Below are positions 22,375-31,235 of a DNA stretch of 48,298 nt, piece by piece. The position numbers were made by a program, and so were the translations under genes. Source of the DNA: Bacteroidaceae bacterium (lineage in GTDB: Bacteria > Bacteroidota > Bacteroidia > Bacteroidales > Bacteroidaceae); assembly GCA_902362595.1 (NCBI GenBank), contig CABIXF010000030.1, positions 1 through 48,298 of the forward strand. The letters run 5' to 3'. The number at the start of each line of letters is the position of its first letter. The stretch's first letter is position 1. Below the pieces are notes generated by a model. The model made no database searches. It was not told the origin of the DNA and saw only the letters and a list, made by a program, of their open reading frames with translations.

Positions 22375-23817
22375 ATGCCCGAACACTCTTTAAAAGAAAA
22401 AACCGCCAAAGGACTACTTTGGGGAGGTATCAACAACGGAGCCATGCAGGTACTGAACCTGGCCTTCGGCATCGTGACAGCCCGCATTCTGAACGACAGC
22501 GACTACGGAATGGTGGGCATGCTGAGCATTTTCTCCCTGATTGCCGGCTCTTTGCAGGAAAGCGGATTCACCGCGGCCTTGGTCAACAAGAAAGAAATTA
22601 CCCACCAAGATTACAATGCGGTTTTCTGGTTCTGCAGCGGACTGAGTCTGACCCTCTACCTGATTCTGGCCGGATGTGCCCCGCTCATCGCCGATTTCTA
22701 CCACAATGACGCACTGGTTCCCTTGGCGCGTTACTCGTTCCTGGGCTTCTTCATTGCCAGTCTGGGGATTCCCCACAGCGCTTATCTCTTCCGCAACCTG
22801 ATGGTCAAGCAGAAAGCCTTGTCGAGCATCATTGCCCTGCTGGTATCCGGTACCACCGGTGTCACCATGGCCCTGCTGGGCTATTCTTACTGGGGAATTG
22901 CCACGCAAAGCATTGTCTACGTAGCGGTCATCAACCTATGCTACCTCTATTTCTCTCCCTGGCGACCGACGTTCCATTTTGATTTCAGTCCCCTGAGAAG
23001 CATGGTCGGCTTCAGCAGCAAACTCCTGCTGACCAATATTTTCAACCACATCAACAACAACCTGTTCTCCATCATCTTAGGGCGTTATTATTCCGAACGG
23101 GAGGTAGGACAATTCAATCAGGCCAACAAATGGAACCTGATGGGGCACTCCTTGATTACGGGTATGGTGAGCAGTGTGGCTCTTCCCGTACTGCGCCAGG
23201 TGGCCGACGACCCTGAACGCCAGTGCCGTGTGTTCCGCAAGATGCTCCGTTTTACGGCCTTCATCTCTTTCCCGGTGATGCTGGGCCTGTCCCTCATCGC
23301 CCCGGAGATGATCACCCTGACCATCGGCAGCAAATGGTTGCCCAGTGCCCACATCCTGCAACTGTTGGCCATAGGGGGTGCCTTCCTGCCAGTAACCAAC
23401 CTCTACACCAACCTACTCATCAGCAAAGGAAAATCCAACCTCTTCATGTGGAACACCATCGCGCAGGGCACCAGCCAGCTCATGGTGATGTACCTGCTCT
23501 ATCCATACGGCATCCACCGCATGATTCTGGTATATATCGCCATCAATGTGGGGTGGCTGCTGGTATGGCACTATTTCGTGTGGCGGGAAATCAAACTCAG
23601 CCTCTTTCATGCCGTGAAAGACGTCTGTTCGTTCGGCCTCATCGCTGCCCTGATTATGGGAGGTGTCTATTTCCTGACCCGTTCCATCGAGAACATTTAC
23701 TGGCTGGTGATCCTGAAAATCCTCTCTGCCGGAATACTGTATCCGCTCATTATCTGGCTCAGCGGTTCCGTCACCTTCAAAGAAAGCCTGAACTACTTGC
23801 TCAAAAAGAAAAGCTAA
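22375..23817 (+). CDS. Wzx-type oligosaccharide flippase (MOP superfamily)
   Basis: The 480-residue inner-membrane protein resembles WzxC/RfbX-type flippases that move undecaprenyl-linked repeat units to the periplasm. About 12-14 hydrophobic segments are visible. The N-terminus (LKEKTAKGLLWGGINNG...ARILNDSDYGMVGM) is typical of polysaccharide biosynthesis proteins. The start at 22375 (MPEHSLKEK) is preferred to an upstream ATG at 22348 because it lies nearer the conserved beginning. It is the first gene of an eight-gene plus-strand cluster; the next gene starts immediately after its stop codon. No Wzy polymerase or initiating sugar-phosphate transferase is in the window. Confidence 0.9.
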   Translation: MPEHSLKEKTAKGLLWGGINNGAMQVLNLAFGIVTARILNDSDYGMVGMLSIFSLIAGSLQESGFTAALVNKKEITHQDYNAVFWFCSGLSLTLYLILAGCAPLIADFYHNDALVPLARYSFLGFFIASLGIPHSAYLFRNLMVKQKALSSIIALLVSGTTGVTMALLGYSYWGIATQSIVYVAVINLCYLYFSPWRPTFHFDFSPLRSMVGFSSKLLLTNIFNHINNNLFSIILGRYYSEREVGQFNQANKWNLMGHSLITGMVSSVALPVLRQVADDPERQCRVFRKMLRFTAFISFPVMLGLSLIAPEMITLTIGSKWLPSAHILQLLAIGGAFLPVTNLYTNLLISKGKSNLFMWNTIAQGTSQLMVMYLLYPYGIHRMILVYIAINVGWLLVWHYFVWREIKLSLFHAVKDVCSFGLIAALIMGGVYFLTRSIENIYWLVILKILSAGILYPLIIWLSGSVTFKESLNYLLKKKS

Positions 23818-24777
23818 ATGAAAACTGTATCCATCGTACTCTGCTCCTACAACGGCGAACGCTTCCTGAAAACACAACTGGACAGCATCGTCTGCCAGAC
23901 TTATCCCATCCACGAACTGATTATTCAGGACGACGGGTCTACCGACCATACGTTGGACATCGCCCGGGAATATGCCGCGCAATATCCTTTTATCCGAATT
24001 GAACAGCATGCACAAAACCTCGGCTTCAACCGCAATTTTGAGAATGCACTGAAAAAGGCCACCGGAGATTTCATCGCCATTGCCGACCAGGACGATATCT
24101 GGTATCCGGAAAAAATCGCCAAACAGGTACAAGCCATCGGTACGCACGACCTCTGCATTTCCGGCTATCACACCGACCCCACTTATCAGGAAGGTCAAAT
24201 GAAAAAAACAGTCATTCCCCGACACAACCTGGAATACCTGCTGTTTTACGACAGTACCCCCGGACACAGTATGCTGCTGACCCGTGACTTCATCCGGCAG
24301 GTATTTACGGAATGGGACGGGCACATCCTCTACGACTGGTGGCTGAGCGTCAATGCCCAACTGGGAAAAGGCATCGCCTGCGTAAACGAGCCCCTCAACT
24401 GGCACCGCCCGCACCAAGGCTCCGCCATCAACCGGCTTAACGCGCAATATGCAGCTTATCTGGTGAAGAAACCGACCTGGCAACCCTATGTCTATGGTTT
24501 CCGCAAGTTCCGTGAGCAACAGCGACTGACCACCTGGCAGTTTTTCTACGGCTACATCCACCGGCATACCAGTAAGGACAAGCACACCCTGGCCTATCAA
24601 CTCAGTGGCCTCTTGCTGAAAAAAGATCCAATCAGCCTGTGCCGTCTGTGTCTGCTTTGCATGCGGTTCAAACACCTGATTTACTTCTATCCACAGCAGA
24701 AAGGAGTACTCAGTTACGTAAGGAGTTTCTGCTATCCGATGATACGGGCCTACGGGAATACTTATTTTTACCTTTAA
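23818..24777 (+). CDS. Family 2 glycosyltransferase
   Basis: The 319-residue cytoplasmic enzyme has a GT-A fold: SIVLCSYNGERFL at the N-terminus, DDGSTD at 38-43, and the DxD-like metal motif ADQDDIWYPEK (90-93). The motif ADQDD with W and the later HD-LYDWW region resemble rhamnosyltransferase-type GT2 enzymes, although donor and acceptor cannot be told. It abuts the flippase stop codon with no gap, indicating co-translation. Confidence 0.9.
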   Translation: MKTVSIVLCSYNGERFLKTQLDSIVCQTYPIHELIIQDDGSTDHTLDIAREYAAQYPFIRIEQHAQNLGFNRNFENALKKATGDFIAIADQDDIWYPEKIAKQVQAIGTHDLCISGYHTDPTYQEGQMKKTVIPRHNLEYLLFYDSTPGHSMLLTRDFIRQVFTEWDGHILYDWWLSVNAQLGKGIACVNEPLNWHRPHQGSAINRLNAQYAAYLVKKPTWQPYVYGFRKFREQQRLTTWQFFYGYIHRHTSKDKHTLAYQLSGLLLKKDPISLCRLCLLCMRFKHLIYFYPQQKGVLSYVRSFCYPMIRAYGNTYFYL

Positions 24778-24809
24778 ATTGGAGAGGTGAGCAAGATTTC
24801 GTATTTTTG
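24778..24809 (+). promoter_or_regulatory. Internal promoter before the IspD-SDR gene
   Basis: ATTG (24778-24781), 20 bases, then TATTTTTG (24802-24809), a perfect TAnnTTTG -7 element with a near -33 match, placed 24 bases before the ATG at 24834. The intergenic gap is only 56 bases, and this box could give the CDP-ribitol/LicD genes their own transcript. Confidence 0.6.
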
Positions 24810-24833
24810 TCACAATTTATCGTCCATACACGC

Positions 24834-26201
24834 ATGAAAAAGAACATTGCAGTCATATTAGCCGGAGGGGTAGGAAGCCGACTGGGACTTTCCACTCCCA
24901 AACAATTCTTCAAGGTGGCCGGAAAGATGGTCGTGGAACACACGGTAGACGCCTTCGAACGCAATCCCCACATCGACGAGATTGCCATCGTCTCCAACCC
25001 GTTCTATATTTCTGAATTTGAGAACATCGTCATCAAAAACGGATGGAAGAAAATCAAGAAAATCCTCAAAGGAGGAAAAGAACGGTACGATTCCAGCCTT
25101 TCTGCCATTGAAGCCTACGCCGGCAGTGATGTCAACCTGATTTTTCATGACGCCGTACGCCCGCTCATCAGCCAGCGTATCCTCAACGACGTGATTGAAG
25201 CGCTCGACAAATATGAGGCGATTGACGTGGCCCTGCCTTCTGCCGATACCATCATCGAGGTGGAAGACGATTTCATCTGCCAGATTCCGGACCGTTCCCG
25301 ACTGAGACGCGGACAGACTCCGCAGGCTTTTGCCATCGACACCATCCGGAAGGCCTACCAGATTGCATTGAAAGACCCGAACTTCAAAGTGACGGACGAC
25401 TGTGGCGTGGTGAAGAAATATCTGCCGGAAGTACCCATCTACGTGGTACAAGGGGAAGAAAGCAACATGAAGCTGACCTACAAGGAGGATACGTATCTGC
25501 TCGACAAGTTCTTCCAGCTCCGGAAAAGTGAGCTAAACCACGAACCGATTCAAGAAGAGACCTTCCGCGACAAAGTGGCTGTCATCTTCGGAGGAAGCTA
25601 CGGCATCGGGGCTGAAACCGCCCGCATGCTGCAAGAAAAAGGCGGAAAGGTGTACTGTTTCTCCCGTAGCCTCAACCATACGGATGTAGGTAACCGACAG
25701 GCAGTGAAGGAAGCCTTGGAATCGGTCTACCAGAAAGAGAAACGCATCGACTTCGTAGTCAATACGGCGGGGGTACTCAACAAAGAACCGTTGATTTCCA
25801 CCTCTTACGAGACCATCCAGTCGGCAGTACAGACCAATTACATGGGTACAGTCAACGTGGCCCTGGAAGCCTTCCCCTACCTGAAAGAGACCAAGGGACA
25901 GTTGATTTTCTTTACCTCCAGCTCTTACACCCGTGGGCGCGCTTTCTACAGCATCTACTCGTCGACGAAAGCGGCTATCGTGAACTTTGTACAGGCCATT
26001 GCCCAAGAATGGGAAAGTTTCGGTATCCATATCAACTGTATCAACCCGGAACGGACCAAGACCCCGATGCGGGTACACAACTTCGGCATCGAGCCGGAAG
26101 ACACTCTGCTATCGGCAGAGAAAGTGGCCGAAGCCACCCTGAGAACCTTAGCCTCCGACTATACCGGACAAGTGATTGACGTAAAACGGGAAACATTATG
26201 A
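24834..26201 (+). CDS. Bifunctional IspD/TarI-like cytidylyltransferase fused to an SDR reductase (CDP-ribitol synthesis, probable)
   Basis: The 455-residue protein joins two enzymes. Residues 1-235 are an IspD/TarI-like CTP transferase ([18 protein letters not shown] at 8-25, [14 protein letters not shown]). Residues of about 245-455 are a short-chain dehydrogenase with the cofactor loop GGSYGIG (253-259), NTAG, and the catalytic YSSTK (Tyr375, Lys379). The same order is known in Haemophilus Acs1/Bcs1, which reduces ribulose 5-phosphate and makes CDP-ribitol. A lone MEP-pathway IspD would not have the SDR half. It overlaps the LicD gene by 4 bases (ATGA), which supports CDP-ribitol as the donor. 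The start at 24834 follows the promoter; the open frame upstream overlaps the GT2 gene. Confidence 0.88.
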   Translation: MKKNIAVILAGGVGSRLGLSTPKQFFKVAGKMVVEHTVDAFERNPHIDEIAIVSNPFYISEFENIVIKNGWKKIKKILKGGKERYDSSLSAIEAYAGSDVNLIFHDAVRPLISQRILNDVIEALDKYEAIDVALPSADTIIEVEDDFICQIPDRSRLRRGQTPQAFAIDTIRKAYQIALKDPNFKVTDDCGVVKKYLPEVPIYVVQGEESNMKLTYKEDTYLLDKFFQLRKSELNHEPIQEETFRDKVAVIFGGSYGIGAETARMLQEKGGKVYCFSRSLNHTDVGNRQAVKEALESVYQKEKRIDFVVNTAGVLNKEPLISTSYETIQSAVQTNYMGTVNVALEAFPYLKETKGQLIFFTSSSYTRGRAFYSIYSSTKAAIVNFVQAIAQEWESFGIHINCINPERTKTPMRVHNFGIEPEDTLLSAEKVAEATLRTLASDYTGQVIDVKRETL

Positions 26202-27022
26202 ACAATCCGTTCCTGACTGAATATGTAAAGCAAAACCTGAGAGTTTGCCAATTAAAGCAGCTCTCCATCCTGGAAGAAGTAGACCGCATCTGCCGGAAGC
26301 ACCGGATTGACTACTGGCTGGATGGCGGAAGCCTGCTGGGAGCCATCCGTCACGGAGGATTCATCCCCTGGGACGACGACATCGACATTGCCATGACCTT
26401 GGAAGGGCTGAAACAGTTTATCCGCGTAGCCCCTCAGGAACTGCGCGAAGGACTCTTCCTGCAGACTTCGGAAAGCGACCCTACCCACAAGGAACCAATT
26501 GTCAAGGTGCGCGACCTGAACTCGCTGTACATCGAAAGCGGAGATAACATGCAGGCCCCCTACCAGAAGGGACTTTACATCGACATTTTCCCCTTTATTG
26601 ATTATCCCAGCGTACCGAAATCGTGGGTAAAGAAACTGACCAAAGGCATTTCTACCAGCTACTCCATCCTGCACAAGGCGCACTACTATTCCTTGCGTGC
26701 TTTTGCCGAATATTTCTGGTTTCATGCCAAATACGGTCTCTACCGGACTCTTTGGGGACTGCTCAATCTCCTTTATCCGAAAGGTACCTACATGTCCAAT
26801 ATCCTTATTAATAACGGATACGGCATCATGCACCGCAAAGACTCCATCTTCCCGCTGGGCCGCATGACCTTTGAAGGAAAAGAATTTCCGGCTCCGCACA
26901 ACCCGGACGCCTATCTGAAGGACCTTTACAAGAATTATATGGAAATCCCGCCAGAGGATAAACGCAAGATACATGCCATTTATGTACACCCGGAATTGAT
27001 TACTCATGGAAACGACCGTTAA
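26198..27022 (+). CDS. LicD-family phosphotransferase (probable ribitol-phosphate transferase)
   Basis: The 274-residue protein has the LicD nucleotidyltransferase-fold signature: [15 protein letters not shown] (40-54) followed by [10 protein letters not shown] (57-66). LicD proteins transfer phosphocholine or, in the related fukutin/FKRP proteins, ribitol phosphate from a CDP-activated donor to a sugar. The gene is translationally coupled to the IspD-SDR fusion, which probably makes CDP-ribitol; no choline-uptake or choline-kinase gene is near, so ribitol phosphate is the more likely group. No signal peptide or clear transmembrane segment is seen, so it should act in the cytoplasm on the lipid-linked glycan before flipping. 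Confidence 0.88.
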   Translation: MNNPFLTEYVKQNLRVCQLKQLSILEEVDRICRKHRIDYWLDGGSLLGAIRHGGFIPWDDDIDIAMTLEGLKQFIRVAPQELREGLFLQTSESDPTHKEPIVKVRDLNSLYIESGDNMQAPYQKGLYIDIFPFIDYPSVPKSWVKKLTKGISTSYSILHKAHYYSLRAFAEYFWFHAKYGLYRTLWGLLNLLYPKGTYMSNILINNGYGIMHRKDSIFPLGRMTFEGKEFPAPHNPDAYLKDLYKNYMEIPPEDKRKIHAIYVHPELITHGNDR

Positions 27023-28049
27023 ACATACGCACAGTCACCCGGCCCTCGTGGAGGTAGCCGTATTAATTCTGTTCTTCAACCGCCCTGAACCGCTCAAGGC
27101 CGTTTTTGAACAGGTAAGAAAGGCACGTCCCTCCAAGCTGTTCCTCTATCAGGACGGTCCCAGAGGAGAGAAAGACTTGCCCGGTATACAGGCCTGCCGG
27201 AAGGTGGTGGACGAGATTGACTGGGAATGTGAGGTACACCAATGGTACCAGGAACAGAACTTCGGTTGTGACCCTTCCGAATATCTGTCACAGAAATGGG
27301 CATTTTCCCATGTAGACAAATGCATCGTATTGGAAGACGACGATATCCCTTCCGTCAGTTTCTTCCGCTTCTGCAAGGAACTGCTCGACAAATACGAGAA
27401 CGATACCCGTATCTGCATGATTTCCGGCATCAACTACGATGAAGTGACGAAAGATGTACCCTACGACTATTTTTTCAGTACGGCCTTCTCCATCTGGGGA
27501 TGGGCCAGTTGGCGTCGCGTCATCGACCAATGGGACGAGCACTACAGTTTTCTGGACGATGCATTCAACCTGCAGCAATTGAAAGAGTACATCAAGGAAC
27601 GGAAATACCAAAAAGAATTCATTGAATTCTGCCAACATCACCGGGAAAGCGGAAAGGCCTATTACGAGAGTATCTTTCATGCGGCCATGTTCTTCAACTC
27701 CGGCTTGAGTATCGTACCGACTAAGAACATGATTCACAACCTGGGTGCCACCGCCGGGTCTACGCACTTCGGCAGCGGCAACAACCTGCTCCCGAGAGGT
27801 TATCGACGTATCTTTACCATGGCATGCCATGAGCTGGACTTCCCGTTAAAGCACCCGCGTTATGTCATTGAAAATGTAGGCTACAAAGACCGAATGTTCC
27901 GCATCATGGCCTGGGGACATCCCTGGATTAAAATCGGCCGTTCGTTCGAGGAACTTTACCTCAACCTGCGCTACGGGAATTTTAAGAATATCAGTAAAGC
28001 CTTGCGCAACCGCCTCAACAAGTGGCTGGGCAGAAACAAATGGCGTTAA
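27006..28049 (+). CDS. HlpA-like/GT-A glycosyltransferase
   Basis: The 347-residue protein has a GT-A start ([21 protein letters not shown]) and a VLEDDDIPS metal motif (Asp 111-113), like proteins annotated as hemolysin/HlpA-type glycosyltransferases and distantly like GNT-I (GT13). [11 protein letters not shown] stretch is typical of this group. It overlaps the LicD 3' end by 17 bases, so it belongs to the same operon. Donor and acceptor are unknown. Confidence 0.8.
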   Translation: METTVKHTHSHPALVEVAVLILFFNRPEPLKAVFEQVRKARPSKLFLYQDGPRGEKDLPGIQACRKVVDEIDWECEVHQWYQEQNFGCDPSEYLSQKWAFSHVDKCIVLEDDDIPSVSFFRFCKELLDKYENDTRICMISGINYDEVTKDVPYDYFFSTAFSIWGWASWRRVIDQWDEHYSFLDDAFNLQQLKEYIKERKYQKEFIEFCQHHRESGKAYYESIFHAAMFFNSGLSIVPTKNMIHNLGATAGSTHFGSGNNLLPRGYRRIFTMACHELDFPLKHPRYVIENVGYKDRMFRIMAWGHPWIKIGRSFEELYLNLRYGNFKNISKALRNRLNKWLGRNKWR

Positions 28050-28059
28050 TCTCTGAGAC

Positions 28060-29136
28060 ATGAATCCAAAACTCAATATTTATTTCTATCACACTCGCCT
28101 CACACGGGAAAGTTACGAAGAGTGGAAAAACTTCCGGTTTCCCGGACATATTCTCTATGGTCTTCCCTTGCTGGAAAGCCATGGCATCCACTCGGTGATG
28201 CACCGTTACAAAGCCTTTTCCAGCCGATGGAAACTGATGCTTTATGCCACCAAAGAAATTCTTTTCTGCAAAGAAAAATACGAGGTGCTTTACGGCACTT
28301 CTTTCCGGGGCTTGGAACTGATTATCTTCCTGCGGGCCCTCGGACTGTACCGGAAGCCCATCGTGATATGGCATCACACCGCCCTCCGCAAATCGTCCAA
28401 CCGACTGAAAGAAGCCATCTCCCGTTTCTTCTACCGAGGCATCGACCACATGTTCCTCTTCAGCCGGAAACTGATTCAAGATTCCATCGCCACCCACAAA
28501 GTACCGGAACACAAACTGGAACTGATTCATTGGGGACCCGATCTGGCTTTCTACGACCACCTGCTCAAAGAACTGCCCCCACAACCACGGGAAGGCTACA
28601 TCTCGACAGGAAAAGAAAACCGCGACCTGAAAACCATGCTGGAAGCTTTCTCACAGACGGAGGAAGACCTAGAAGTATTCATTGCCGAAACATGTGGAAA
28701 CCTCAACTATAAACAAATAGCCGACAGCCTGACACTGACCGACAACATCCATATTCATTATACCGAAGGAGTCATCCCTTACGAGCTGGCAAAGAAAGTA
28801 GCCCAGAAAAAAGCCATTGTCATCTGCTGTCTGGACTTTCCTTATACCGTAGGGCTCACCACCCTGGTGGAAGCCTACGCACTGGGCATCCCCGTTATCT
28901 GTTCCAAGAATCCGAACTTCGAAATTGACATTGAAAAAGAAGGAATCGGTATTGCCGTGGAATATGGCGATGTGGAAGGCTGGGTAAAAGCCATCCGTTA
29001 CTTACATACGCACCCGGAAGAAGCGGAACGGATGGGACGGAATGCCCGCAAATTAGGAGAAGAACGTTTCAATTTGGCCCTATTCAGTAAGGAAATTGCC
29101 GAAAGACTGTTGCACATAAGCACAAAAAACTCCTAA
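28060..29136 (+). CDS. GT-B fold glycosyltransferase (family 4-like)
   Basis: The 358-residue protein has no conserved DxD but a GT-B layout: an N-terminal half with HHTALRKSS and a C-terminal half with TTLVEAYALGIPVICSKNP, the usual GT4 donor-binding region (E-x7-E-like). It begins 10 bases after the previous stop codon, so is co-transcribed with it. The sugar is unknown. Confidence 0.78.
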   Translation: MNPKLNIYFYHTRLTRESYEEWKNFRFPGHILYGLPLLESHGIHSVMHRYKAFSSRWKLMLYATKEILFCKEKYEVLYGTSFRGLELIIFLRALGLYRKPIVIWHHTALRKSSNRLKEAISRFFYRGIDHMFLFSRKLIQDSIATHKVPEHKLELIHWGPDLAFYDHLLKELPPQPREGYISTGKENRDLKTMLEAFSQTEEDLEVFIAETCGNLNYKQIADSLTLTDNIHIHYTEGVIPYELAKKVAQKKAIVICCLDFPYTVGLTTLVEAYALGIPVICSKNPNFEIDIEKEGIGIAVEYGDVEGWVKAIRYLHTHPEEAERMGRNARKLGEERFNLALFSKEIAERLLHISTKNS

Positions 29137-29141
29137 CTTTG
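29109..29141 (+). promoter_or_regulatory. Internal promoter before the GT4 gene
   Basis: GTTG (29109-29112), 21 bases, then TAACTTTG (29134-29141), a perfect -7 match, 22 bases before the ATG at 29164. It overlaps the end of the previous gene and could drive the last two glycosyltransferases separately. Confidence 0.55.
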
Positions 29142-29163
29142 CAGAAAACTTGAACGACACGCC

Positions 29164-30426
29164 ATGAGAGTACTTATCATCAACACTGCAGAACGTATAG
29201 GAGGTGCTGCCATCGCCGCCAACCGGCTAATGGAAGCTTTGAAAAACAACGGAATAAAGGCTAAGATGCTGGTTCGTGACAAACAAACCGATCAAGTCAC
29301 CGTTGTCGCACTCAAGAAATCATGGCGCAAGATTTGGCAATTTACCTGGGAACGCGTTGTTATCTGGGCCGCCAACGGCTTCAAACGTCACAACTTGTTT
29401 GCCGTCGACATTGCCAATACGGGTACTGACATCACTTCTCTACCAGAATTTCGCCAAGCCGATGTCATCCACCTGCACTGGATTAACCAAGGGATGCTTT
29501 CTTTGAAAGACATACAACGCATCCTTTCCTCTGGAAAGCCTGTGGTATGGACACTGCACGACATGTGGCCTTTTACCGGCATTTGCCACTATTCAGGAGA
29601 ATGTGAGAAATACACCACGGAATGTCATGACTGCCCGCTCCTGTTGAAGCCTCATCGGCATGATTTGTCGGAAAAGATTTTCCGTAAAAAGCAAAAACTG
29701 TATGCTACGGCACCTATCACGTTCATCGCCTGCAGCCGATGGCTGGAAGCCATGGCCCGGAAAAGTGCCCTGCTTCAGGGGCATACCATCACAAATATCC
29801 CCAATGCCATCAACACCAATCTGTTCAAGCCACGGGCCAAAAAGTTTGCCCGCGAGAAGTTACATCTTCCCACCGACAAAAAACTGCTGCTGTTCGGTTC
29901 GATGAAAATCACCGACAAGCGGAAAGGTATCGACTACCTGATAGAAGCCTGCAAACTGCTGGCCCAACAGGAGCCGGAACTCAGCCGGCAATTAGGCGTA
30001 GTGGTGCTGGGAAGCCAAGCCGAACAGTGCAAGTCACTCTTCCCCTTCCCCATCTACCCGATGAACTACGTCAGCAACGAAAAGGAGCTGGTGGATATCT
30101 ATAATGCCGTCGACCTCTACGTGACCCCTTCACTGCAAGACAACCTGCCCAACACCATTGTGGAAGCAATGGCCTGCGGTATTCCTTGTGTAGGCTTTAA
30201 TGTGGGAGGTATCCCTCAAATGATTGACCACCTTCACAATGGGTATGTAGCCCAATACAAATCGGCAGAAGATTTGGCCAATGGCATCTGCTGGACCCTC
30301 ACCGAAGGTGACTACGATACGCTGAGTTCTGAAGCCTACCGTAAAGCAGTAACCACGTATTCTGAAATGACGGTGGCCAACCAATACATTCAAATATACA
30401 ACCACATTACCGGAAAAAATGCATAA
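29164..30426 (+). CDS. Family 4 glycosyltransferase
   Basis: The 420-residue enzyme is a clear GT4: IINTAERIGGAAIAANRL at the N-terminus, LHDMWPFTGICHYSGECEKY, and the C-terminal donor site LQDNLPNTIVEAMACGIPCVGFNVGG with the E-x7-E pattern. A four-Cys cluster in the CHYSGEC...CHDC stretch is common in bacterial GT4s of this type. It overlaps the next GT2 gene by 8 bases. Donor and linkage unknown. Confidence 0.93.
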   Translation: MRVLIINTAERIGGAAIAANRLMEALKNNGIKAKMLVRDKQTDQVTVVALKKSWRKIWQFTWERVVIWAANGFKRHNLFAVDIANTGTDITSLPEFRQADVIHLHWINQGMLSLKDIQRILSSGKPVVWTLHDMWPFTGICHYSGECEKYTTECHDCPLLLKPHRHDLSEKIFRKKQKLYATAPITFIACSRWLEAMARKSALLQGHTITNIPNAINTNLFKPRAKKFAREKLHLPTDKKLLLFGSMKITDKRKGIDYLIEACKLLAQQEPELSRQLGVVVLGSQAEQCKSLFPFPIYPMNYVSNEKELVDIYNAVDLYVTPSLQDNLPNTIVEAMACGIPCVGFNVGGIPQMIDHLHNGYVAQYKSAEDLANGICWTLTEGDYDTLSSEAYRKAVTTYSEMTVANQYIQIYNHITGKNA

Positions 30427-31192
30427 TTTTCACCACTTACATCCCAAGTTCTCTATTATTACCGTCACCTACAACGCCGGGGCCGTATTGGAGGATACCA
30501 TTCAAAGTGTCATCACGCAAACGTACAAGAATGTGGAATACATCATCGTGGACGGAGGGTCGAAAGACCGCACGCTACAGATTGTCGACCAGTACAAGGA
30601 GCACATACACACGGTGGTAAGTGAACCAGACAAAGGACTGTATGACGCCATGAACAAAGGTATCAGGCTGGCTACCGGCGATTACCTCTGTTTCCTGAAT
30701 GCCGGCGATGAGCTGCACGAAGACGATACCCTCCAGCTCATGGTCCATTCTCTTACGGAATCAACCCTGCCGGATGTGCTATATGGCGACACGGCCATCG
30801 TGGACGAAGAAGGACATTTTCTGCATATGCGCCGTCTCAGTCCCCCCGAAAACCTGAATTGGAAGAGCTTCAAGGAAGGTATGCTGGTCTGCCATCAGGC
30901 TTTCTTTGCCCGCCGTGACCTGATAGAGCCCTACAACCTGCACTACCGTTTCTCAGCCGACTTTGACTGGTGCATCCGAATCATGAAAAAAAGCAAGGTG
31001 CTCCATCACACCCACCTCATACTCATTGATTACCTGAATGAAGGAATGACCACCCGTAACCATAAGGCATCCCTGAAAGAACGCTTCCACATCATGTGCA
31101 AGCATTATGGCGTAATATCTACCGTCATGCACCATGCCTGGTTCGTCGTCCGGGCCCTAAAAAACAAGAAACGTCCTGTTTCCAATGCGTAA
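30419..31192 (+). CDS. Family 2 glycosyltransferase (WcaE-like)
   Basis: The 257-residue GT-A enzyme has FSIITVTYNAG (11-21), VDGGSKDRT (45-53), and SEPDKGLYDAMNKG (69-81), the hallmark of WcaE/SpsA-like GT2 proteins in capsule and colanic-type pathways. NAGDE (94-98) would bind the metal. It is the last gene of the glycan cluster and ends 43 bases from the convergent YfhO gene. Confidence 0.93.
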   Translation: MHNFHHLHPKFSIITVTYNAGAVLEDTIQSVITQTYKNVEYIIVDGGSKDRTLQIVDQYKEHIHTVVSEPDKGLYDAMNKGIRLATGDYLCFLNAGDELHEDDTLQLMVHSLTESTLPDVLYGDTAIVDEEGHFLHMRRLSPPENLNWKSFKEGMLVCHQAFFARRDLIEPYNLHYRFSADFDWCIRIMKKSKVLHHTHLILIDYLNEGMTTRNHKASLKERFHIMCKHYGVISTVMHHAWFVVRALKNKKRPVSNA

Positions 31193-31235
31193 GCATCTTC
31201 CACAGGACGATTTATCTTCTCAAAGTAATTCTCCT

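Noticed and set aside
23413..24813. 466-residue antisense frame across flippase and GT2
   Set aside because: Crosses two real genes on the opposite strand and shows no family features.
24834..25540. IspD half as the MEP-pathway IspD
   Set aside because: It is fused to an SDR domain and coupled to LicD in a glycan cluster; a plain IspD has neither.
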